A stretch of 22,190 nucleotides of DNA from an uncultured Clostridia bacterium (GTDB lineage: Bacteria; Bacillota; Clostridia; TANB77; CAG-508), in assembly GCA_934167165.1 (NCBI GenBank), contig CAKPKG010000023.1, positions 1-22,190 of the forward strand, given 5' to 3'. Under the pieces are notes generated by a model, which ran no database searches, was not told where the DNA came from, and saw only the letters and a list, made by a program, of their open reading frames with translations. Numbering within the stretch: position 1 is the stretch's first letter; each line of letters opens with the position of its first letter. A program made the translations under genes and the position numbers. Positions 17,387-22,190 of this stretch are shown here, piece after piece.

Positions 17387-17635
17387 TTATATATTATCTT
17401 TTATGTATTCTACTACGTCGTTTACTGTAACAACTTTTTCTGCATCAGCATCTGGAATTTCTAAATCAAATTCTTCTTCTAATGCCATTATTAACTCAAC
17501 TATATCTAATGAATCTGCACCTAAATCATCTATAAAAGATGCTTCTGGTGTTATAGCAGTTTCTGCTACTCCTAATTGTTCTACTATTATTTCTTTTACT
17601 TTATCGTAAACTTCTTCTGAACTCATAGGTCGCAT
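17387..17635 (-). CDS. acpP: Acyl carrier protein
   Basis: The 82-residue acidic helical protein has the phosphopantetheine site Ser42 in LGADSLDIVELIMALEEEFD. It carries growing acyl chains in fatty acid synthesis, and acyl-ACP is the substrate of PlsX, encoded just upstream. The ATG at 17635 has AAGGAGG only 4-5 nt away. The next in-frame ATG (residue 4) would have a 13-nt spacing and gives the more usual MSSEEVYDKV start, so the true start is not certain. It has its own strong promoter and terminator, consistent with high expression. Confidence 0.95.
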   Translation of the reverse strand: MRPMSSEEVYDKVKEIIVEQLGVAETAITPEASFIDDLGADSLDIVELIMALEEEFDLEIPDADAEKVVTVNDVVEYIKDNI

Positions 17636-17707
17636 TACACCTCCTTATTTATCTAGAAGTTAGAAATTTTTATTCTAAACTCTTTTATTTATTTTTTACT
17701 AAATAAA

Positions 17708-17736
17708 ATATTATATGGTTTGAAATATATTGTCAA
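17708..17736 (-). promoter_or_regulatory. acpP promoter
   Basis: On the minus strand there is a consensus -35 TTGACA (17731-17736), a 17-bp spacer and a -10 TAATAT (17708-17713). A TATAAT two bases away gives a 15-bp spacer as an alternative. The -35 starts just downstream of the plsX stop. Confidence 0.75.
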
Positions 17737-17750
17737 TACTTTTTTGCAAT

Positions 17751-18774
17751 TTATTTTATTTTTTCAAATTCTTCTTTTAGAATTTCTACTGCTTTTGACT
17801 CTGCAAATTTTTCTGCTTGTTTTATTGTAAAATAAAATAGATATTCATCACTGCTTCCATGTGCCTTTACAACAGGTTTTTTTACACCTAGGAACAATGC
17901 TCCTCCATATTCTTTATAATCCATAGTTTTGCTAAATCTCTTTATTCCTGGAAGTGCTGGAATTGCTCCTAATGTACTTAAAAAGTTCTTTTTTAAACTT
18001 TCTGTTAAAGAACGTTTTACCAATTTTCCAAATCCTTCTACTGTTTTTAGAAATATATTTCCTGTAAATCCATCTGTTACTACTGCATCAACTTCTCCCG
18101 AAAAGGTTTCTCTTCCTTCTACATTTCCTATAAAGTTTATTCCATAGTCATTTGATTTTTCCTTTAGAAGTTTATAGCTCTCTTTCATTAAGTCATTTCC
18201 TTTTGTTTCTTCTGTACCTATATTTAATAATCCAATTGCTGGTTTTTCTATATTATATATTTTTTTTAGGTATATATTCGCAAATTCTGCAAATTGTAAA
18301 AGGTTAATTGGTTTACAGTTTGTATTTGCTCCTGCATCTACTAGCATTAATCCTTTTTTATATGATGGTAGCATTGGAGCAATTGCTGGTCTATCTACTC
18401 CTTTTATTCTTCCTACTAATAATGTAGCTCCTGTAAGTAATGCTCCAGAATTTCCTGCTGAAATAAATACATCACCTTCATCTGCTTTTAACATATTAAA
18501 TCCAACTACCATTGATGAATCTTTTTTATGCTTAATTGCTTGTGTTGGTACGTCTTCCATTTCTATAGTTTCTGTTGCATTTTTTATTGTTAATCTATCA
18601 GATATTTCTGATATGCTATCTTTTCCATATAACTCTTTTATTTTTTTATTAATTATCTCTTCATTTCCAATTAAAACTATTTCTGATTGAATTTCTTTTA
18701 CTGCTTTTACTGCACCTTTAATACTTGCTTCTGGTGCATTATCTCCGTCCCATTGCATCTAGTAAAATTTTCAT
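17751..18774 (-). CDS. plsX: Phosphate acyltransferase PlsX, read through one +1 frameshift
   Basis: The ATG at 18774 has an AAGGG Shine-Dalgarno about 8 nt upstream and opens MKILLDAMG, which meets CGG at codon 10 and then a TAA two codons later. A +1 shift at CGG gives MKILLDAMGGDNAPEASIKG and a 340-residue protein, the normal PlsX length. DAMGGDxAP is the most conserved motif of the family. Further on, MLVDAGANTNCKP and VVTDGFTGNIFLKTVEGFGK are also typical. PlsX converts acyl-ACP and phosphate to acyl-phosphate for PlsY in phospholipid synthesis, and the ACP gene follows. A start inside (ATG 18758, MQWDGDNAP) would lose the conserved N-terminal strand and Gly loop, so I regard it as false. 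Confidence 0.93.
18745..18747 (-). other. In-frame CGG, +1 frameshift site of plsX (Gly10)
   Basis: Codons run GAT GCA ATG GGA C GGA GAT AAT GCA CCA. Read straight it is MGRR and stop. Skipping C gives MGGDNAP. This is the cleanest of the seven sites, because the motif is nearly invariant and fixes the residue as Gly. Confidence 0.95.
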
Positions 18775-18872
18775 TTTAATTCCCTTCTTTATATCAGTAT
18801 ATTTTTATTTTTATATTTTATTATTTAATTTTGAAAAAAGCAATAGATATTAATATAATTTTAAATTATATA

Positions 18873-19083
18873 ATAAATTGGAATTTGTGTGAACGATTCT
18901 AGGGACTGTCCCTCTTTTGTTGAATGACAAAAGGGGACTGTCCTGAATCGTAAATGTAATGCGTTTTGCGTTTTCAGGCGGACACAGGGCCTGCCCCTAC
19001 ATCGTTTGCAACAAATTTATTTTTGGGCGTATGCAATACGCCCCTACAAATCACACCTCTCACATCAATTAAACAAATTATAT
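18873..19083. repeat. Mosaic intergenic repeat, copy C
   Basis: This 211-bp element fills most of the 365-bp gap between the lipoprotein gene and plsX. The left end ATAAATTGGAATTTG (18873-18887) matches the end of copies A and B. The right end, read on the minus strand, shares TAATTTGTTTAATTGA and GAGGTGTGAT with the left end of copy A. The centre differs from A and B and holds three palindromic blocks: a near-perfect foldback at 18893-18951 with arms ACGATTC...AGGGACTGTCC, a G/C-rich block near 18977-19003, and a hairpin GGGCGTAT/ATACGCCC (19025-19043). I see no gene in it. Confidence 0.75.
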
Positions 19084-19139
19084 GTTTTAATTCCTTTTTA
19101 TAATTCCTAGATCTGTCCCTTAACTTTTTATAACTATCT

Positions 19140-19820
19140 CTATTCAAAATTTTCAATAATTTCACTGATGGCTGTTTTCCCAGTTATGCTTGTTACTATA
19201 ATTCCTACAATATAATTGTCTTTCTTATATATAAAGTATTTTTGTAATACATTATATTCTGGTACTTCAACTTGTAATGTAGTATATTCTTTATTTGTAA
19301 CTTTTTCTTTTGCGATTTCTCCTATATTGTAATTTACATTTTCTAATGCAGACAATTGTTTAGAAACTTGCTCTAAATAAGCTTCTTCTGATATTCCTGT
19401 AGGCACTTTTTCAGTAAAAACCTGTACATTATTATTTGTAGTTAAATCATTTGCTTGTAAATAAAATACTCCTTTAGTCTCTAATGCTTCTTCTACCTTT
19501 TCTCTTTGATCCTCATTAAGTAATTCTAGTCCGTTATTTAGATTTTTTGCAATTTCTTCATCACTTGAATATTTCCATCCATCTGGTAATTTAAACTTAA
19601 GTCCTAAGAATTTGTTCTCATAAACACCGTTATTCCACTCTCCCTTTGGAAATTCCTCTGTAGAGTTATTTTTTTGTTCTTCTACATTATTTTTCACATT
19701 TACATTTTCATTAGGTGTAGTTTTAGAAGTTTCTTCTTTTTCCTTTCCACAGCCAGTTAATAATATTAATGCACTAGCTATAATTAAAATTATGCTTATA
19801 CCTTTTAACATTTTTTTCAT
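19140..19820 (-). CDS. Predicted lipoprotein of unknown function
   Basis: The 226 residues begin with a lipoprotein signal peptide (hydrophobic 7-21) and a lipobox LLTGC with the lipidated Cys at 24, so it should be anchored outside the cell membrane. A Lys/Glu/Asn-rich linker (25-60) is followed by a globular domain of about 160 residues starting near FLGLKFKLPDGW, a pattern seen in PsbP/DcrB-like lipoproteins. I cannot name a function. GAGGTG lies 7 nt before the ATG. The gene has its own promoter and is flanked by the tuf terminator and repeat C. Confidence 0.85.
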   Translation of the reverse strand: MKKMLKGISIILIIASALILLTGCGKEKEETSKTTPNENVNVKNNVEEQKNNSTEEFPKGEWNNGVYENKFLGLKFKLPDGWKYSSDEEIAKNLNNGLELLNEDQREKVEEALETKGVFYLQANDLTTNNNVQVFTEKVPTGISEEAYLEQVSKQLSALENVNYNIGEIAKEKVTNKEYTTLQVEVPEYNVLQKYFIYKKDNYIVGIIVTSITGKTAISEIIENFE

Positions 19821-19840
19821 TTTATATCACCTCTTTTGAG

Positions 19841-19869
19841 ATTATATAATATTAAACTTTTTATTTCAA
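19841..19869 (-). promoter_or_regulatory. Promoter of the lipoprotein gene
   Basis: On the minus strand there is a -35 TTGAAA (19864-19869), a 17-bp spacer and a -10 TATAAT (19841-19846). Confidence 0.75.
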
Positions 19870-19903
19870 CATTAAATTATAATTCGTTCCTACTTAAAAA
19901 CGC

Positions 19904-19936
19904 AAAACAAAAAGAGGCTATTTCTAACCTCTTTTA
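19904..19936 (-). terminator. Terminator of tuf
   Basis: On the minus strand AAAAGAGGTTA and TAGCCTCTTTT pair around a GAAA tetraloop with one G-U pair, followed by a T-rich run broken by one G. Confidence 0.85.
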
Positions 19937-19949
19937 TATCTAATTGGTA

Positions 19950-21152
19950 TTACTCAATTATTTCTGAAACTATACCAGATCCAACTGTTCTACCACCTTC
20001 ACGAATAGCAAATCTTAATCCTTTTTCCATTGCTATTGGTGTAATTAATTCGATAGTCATATCTACGTTATCTCCTGGCATTACCATTTCTGTACCTGCT
20101 GGTAAATCAATAACACCTGTAACGTCTGTTGTTCTGAAATAGAATTGTGGTCTATATCCATTGAAGAATGGTGTATGTCTTCCACCTTCTTCTTTTGTTA
20201 ATACGTAAACTTGTGCTTTGAATTTTGTATGTGGATGTATTGATCCTGGTTTTGCTAAAACTTGACCTCTTTCGATGTCTTTTCTATCGATACCTCTTAA
20301 TAGAACACCGATATTATCTCCAGCTTCTGCTTGGTCTAATAGTTTTCTAAACATTTCAACACCTGTTACAACAGTTTTCTTTTTCTCTGTTGATAAACCA
20401 ACTATTTCAACTTCGTCTTGAACTTTAACAACTCCTCTTTCTACTCTACCTGTAGCAACTGTTCCTCTACCTGTTATAGAGAATACGTCTTCTACTGGCA
20501 TTAAGAAGTCACCATCTGTTGGTCTGTCTGGTGTTGGTATATAGCTATCTACAGCATCCATTAATTCTTTAATGCATTGATATTCTGGTGCATTTGGATC
20601 TGTTGATGTAGATTCTAGAACTTTTAATGAAGATCCTTTTATAATTGGAATTTCATCTCCTGGGAAATCATAGCTAGATAATAAGTCTCTAACTTCCATT
20701 TCAACTAATTCTAATAATTCTGGATCGTCAACCATATCACATTTGTTTAAGTAAACAACGATATATTTAACTCCAACTTGTCTTGCTAATAGTATATGCT
20801 CTCTTGTTTGAGGCATTGGACCGTCAGCTGCTGAAACAACTAATATTGCTCCATCCATTTGAGCTGCACCTGTAATCATGTTTTTTACATAGTCAGCGTG
20901 ACCTGGACAGTCAACGTGTGCATAGTGTCTTTTTTCTGTTTCATATTCAACGTGTGCTGTGTTGATTGTGATTCCTCTTGCTTTTTCTTCTGGAGCACCA
21001 TCAATTTGATCATATGCTGTGTATTGAGCCTTTCCTAATAATCCTAACCATTTTGTAATAGCTGCTGTTGTTGTTGTTTTTCCGTGGTCAACGTGACCGA
21101 TTGTACCAATGTTAACATGTGGTTTTGTTCTTTCAAATTTTGCTTTTGCCAT
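19950..21152 (-). CDS. tuf: Elongation factor Tu
   Basis: The 400-residue GTPase brings aminoacyl-tRNA to the ribosomal A site. Its motifs are GHVDHGKTTTT (19-29), DCPGHADYVKNMITGAAQMD (81-100) and NKCD (136-139), and it ends with the usual beta-barrel domains II and III. The Shine-Dalgarno AAGGAGG lies 9 nt before the ATG. It follows fusA, the standard end of the str operon, but has its own promoter and a structured leader. It contains no in-frame CGG codon, although CGG occurs out of frame several times (for example CAC GGA and ATC GGT). Confidence 0.98.
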   Translation of the reverse strand: MAKAKFERTKPHVNIGTIGHVDHGKTTTTAAITKWLGLLGKAQYTAYDQIDGAPEEKARGITINTAHVEYETEKRHYAHVDCPGHADYVKNMITGAAQMDGAILVVSAADGPMPQTREHILLARQVGVKYIVVYLNKCDMVDDPELLELVEMEVRDLLSSYDFPGDEIPIIKGSSLKVLESTSTDPNAPEYQCIKELMDAVDSYIPTPDRPTDGDFLMPVEDVFSITGRGTVATGRVERGVVKVQDEVEIVGLSTEKKKTVVTGVEMFRKLLDQAEAGDNIGVLLRGIDRKDIERGQVLAKPGSIHPHTKFKAQVYVLTKEEGGRHTPFFNGYRPQFYFRTTDVTGVIDLPAGTEMVMPGDNVDMTIELITPIAMEKGLRFAIREGGRTVGSGIVSEIIE

Positions 21153-21168
21153 TTGAATTTTCCTCCTT

Positions 21169-21237
21169 CAAATTACGAAGTAATTTGTACTTTTCATTAT
21201 TTGTTATTCATCCTTAAATAAATAATAAATAATGAAA
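21169..21237 (-). promoter_or_regulatory. Two hairpins in the tuf leader
   Basis: A 17-bp stem with one mismatch (arms 21192-21208 and 21221-21237, 12-nt loop) is followed by an 8-bp perfect stem, CAAATTAC with GTAATTTG (21169-21187), ending right at the tuf Shine-Dalgarno. Neither has a T-run of terminator type. Confidence 0.7.
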
Positions 21238-21292
21238 GCTTACTTCTTTTATTTTATATTTAAAAATTTAATAACAATTTTTTAATAAATGC

Positions 21293-21321
21293 ATTCTATA
21301 ACATTTTTTGTTATTTTGCAA
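21293..21321 (-). promoter_or_regulatory. tuf promoter
   Basis: On the minus strand there is a -35 TTGCAA (21316-21321), a 17-bp spacer and a -10 TAGAAT (21293-21298), giving a leader of about 130 nt. Confidence 0.65.
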
Positions 21322-21353
21322 TACCTTTTATTTTTTTATTTTTGTATACATCT

Positions 21354-21478
21354 CAAAACGAAGCAAATTGGGTATATTGCTAGGAAAACAATTAAAAATT
21401 TTTGAAATTATACGGTTGTATATTGAAAAAATTTTTATGAAGTTTGACACCGCAAGATGCCCAATTTCATTCGTTTTA
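21354..21478. repeat. Foldback element between fusA and tuf
   Basis: Arms of 22 bp (21354-21375 and 21457-21478) match at 18 positions as inverted repeats, with the shared cores AAAACGAA and AAATTGGG. The 81-bp centre is AT-rich and has no convincing gene. The element starts one base after the fusA stop codon. It does not share the ends of repeats A to C. Confidence 0.6.
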
Positions 21479-21479
21479 A

Positions 21480-22190
21480 CTAGTCTTCTTTTTTAGCTCT
21501 TGATGCAACTATCTTCTCAAATACAGATTTTGGAACTTCTTCGTAATGGCTTGGTTCCATTGCATATGTTCCTCTACCTTGTGTTTTTGAACGTAAGTCT
21601 GTTGCATATCCAAACATTTCTGCAAGTGGGATAAATGCTCTTATAATTTGCATTCCGTTTCTTGCTTCCATTCCTTCCATTCTTCCACGTCTAGAGTTTA
21701 CGTCTCCAATAACATCTCCCATGTATTCTTCTGGAACTGTTATTTCAACTCTCATTATAGGCTCTAGTATTACAGATTTAGCTTGTCTACATCCTTCTTT
21801 GAATGCCATAGATCCTGCGATCTTGAATGCCATTTCTGATGAATCGACATCATGGTAAGAACCATCTACTAATGTTGCTTTAAAATCTATAACTGGATAT
21901 CCTGCAAGGATTCCGCTTTCTGCTGCTTCTCTAATTCCTTCTTCAGTTGGTTTAATGTATTCTTTAGGAACAACACCACCAACAATTTTGCTTTCAAATT
22001 CAACACCTGAACCTGGCTCTAATGGTTCCATTTCTAGCCATACATGTCCGTATTGTCCACGTCCACCAGATTGACGAATGAATTTTCCTTCAACTCTTAC
22101 TTTATTTCTAATTGTTTCTTTGTAAGAAACTTGTGGTTTACCTACATTACATTCTACTTTGAATTCTCTTTTTAATCTGTCTACAATTAT
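21480..22190 (-). CDS. fusA: Elongation factor G, C-terminal part (gene runs off the window)
   Basis: The visible 236 residues are domains IV and V of EF-G: IRQSGGRGQYGHVWLEMEP, KEYIKPTEEGIREAAESGIL, GYPVIDFKATLVDGSYHDVD, then EPIMRVEITVPEEYMGDVIG and the RRGRMEGME motif. EF-G moves tRNAs and mRNA through the ribosome after peptide bond formation. The reading frame is open to the window edge, so the N-terminal GTPase part lies beyond it. It precedes tuf as in other str operons. No in-frame CGG is present. Confidence 0.97.
   Translation of the reverse strand: MIVDRLKREFKVECNVGKPQVSYKETIRNKVRVEGKFIRQSGGRGQYGHVWLEMEPLEPGSGVEFESKIVGGVVPKEYIKPTEEGIREAAESGILAGYPVIDFKATLVDGSYHDVDSSEMAFKIAGSMAFKEGCRQAKSVILEPIMRVEITVPEEYMGDVIGDVNSRRGRMEGMEARNGMQIIRAFIPLAEMFGYATDLRSKTQGRGTYAMEPSHYEEVPKSVFEKIVASRAKKED

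Noticed and set aside
6693..18747. Sequencing or assembly errors as the cause of the frameshifts
   Set aside because: Errors would fall at random with respect to codon phase and at homopolymers. All seven are a single C placed exactly before a Gly codon, and none occurs at other GG sites. Raw reads would still be the decisive check.
6693..18747. Simple reassignment of CGG to another amino acid
   Set aside because: A plain sense reassignment would keep the frame, but at all seven sites the downstream frame is shifted by one base.
18738..18758. Internal ATG start for plsX (MQWDGDNAP)
   Set aside because: It lacks a Shine-Dalgarno and the conserved N-terminal strand and Gly loop. The ATG at 18774 plus a +1 shift restores both.
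18974..19165. 63-residue ORF on the minus strand
   Set aside because: It overlaps the lipoprotein C-terminus and runs into repeat C with no Shine-Dalgarno. It is a by-product of the repeat.

Overview
The window is AT-rich DNA from a Gram-positive, low-GC Clostridia-type anaerobe, probably an uncultured gut lineage. The signs are a 2-oxoacid:ferredoxin oxidoreductase subunit, a clostridial 2[4Fe-4S] ferredoxin, WalRK-like two-component genes, RicT, a single-TM signal peptidase, strong AGGAGG ribosome binding sites and sigma-A type promoters. Almost every gene is on the minus strand. The two exceptions are a compositionally foreign membrane-protein ORF (734-1207) and a small toxin-like gene (14985-15137).

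Layout, low to high coordinate: partial porC; the foreign plus-strand ORF with a bidirectional terminator; ferredoxin; an operon read lepB-holB-ricT; walR-walK with a foldback repeat in the gap between them and a second copy after walK; an 8.2-kb gene for a cyclic beta-glucan synthase-like GT84/GH94 protein; a predicted type I toxin-antitoxin module; topA; acpP and plsX (fatty acid/phospholipid synthesis); a third, mosaic repeat; a lipoprotein; then tuf and partial fusA of the str operon.

The main result concerns decoding. Three genes (the glucan synthase, topA and plsX) look broken in a plain ORF scan, but each break is the same event. An in-frame CGG codon is followed by a +1 change of frame, so that CGGN is read as one Gly (GGN). 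I count seven such events: five in the glucan synthase, one in topA and one in plsX. By my manual scan these are the only seven in-frame CGG codons in the window. About thirty other CGG triplets lie out of frame in intact genes and cause no shift. With the seven shifts, all three proteins regain full family length and conserved motifs, such as PlsX DAMGGDNAP, and the TopA TOPRIM domain is joined to its catalytic Tyr. The simplest reading is that this organism does not decode CGG as a normal Arg codon, and reads it as a four-base Gly codon or skips its C. The mechanism is inference; the pattern is in the sequence.

Other points are a type I TA locus with facing, nearly identical promoters and a shared bidirectional terminator, a family of intergenic foldback repeats, a hairpin between the topA Shine-Dalgarno and its ATG, and two hairpins in the tuf leader.
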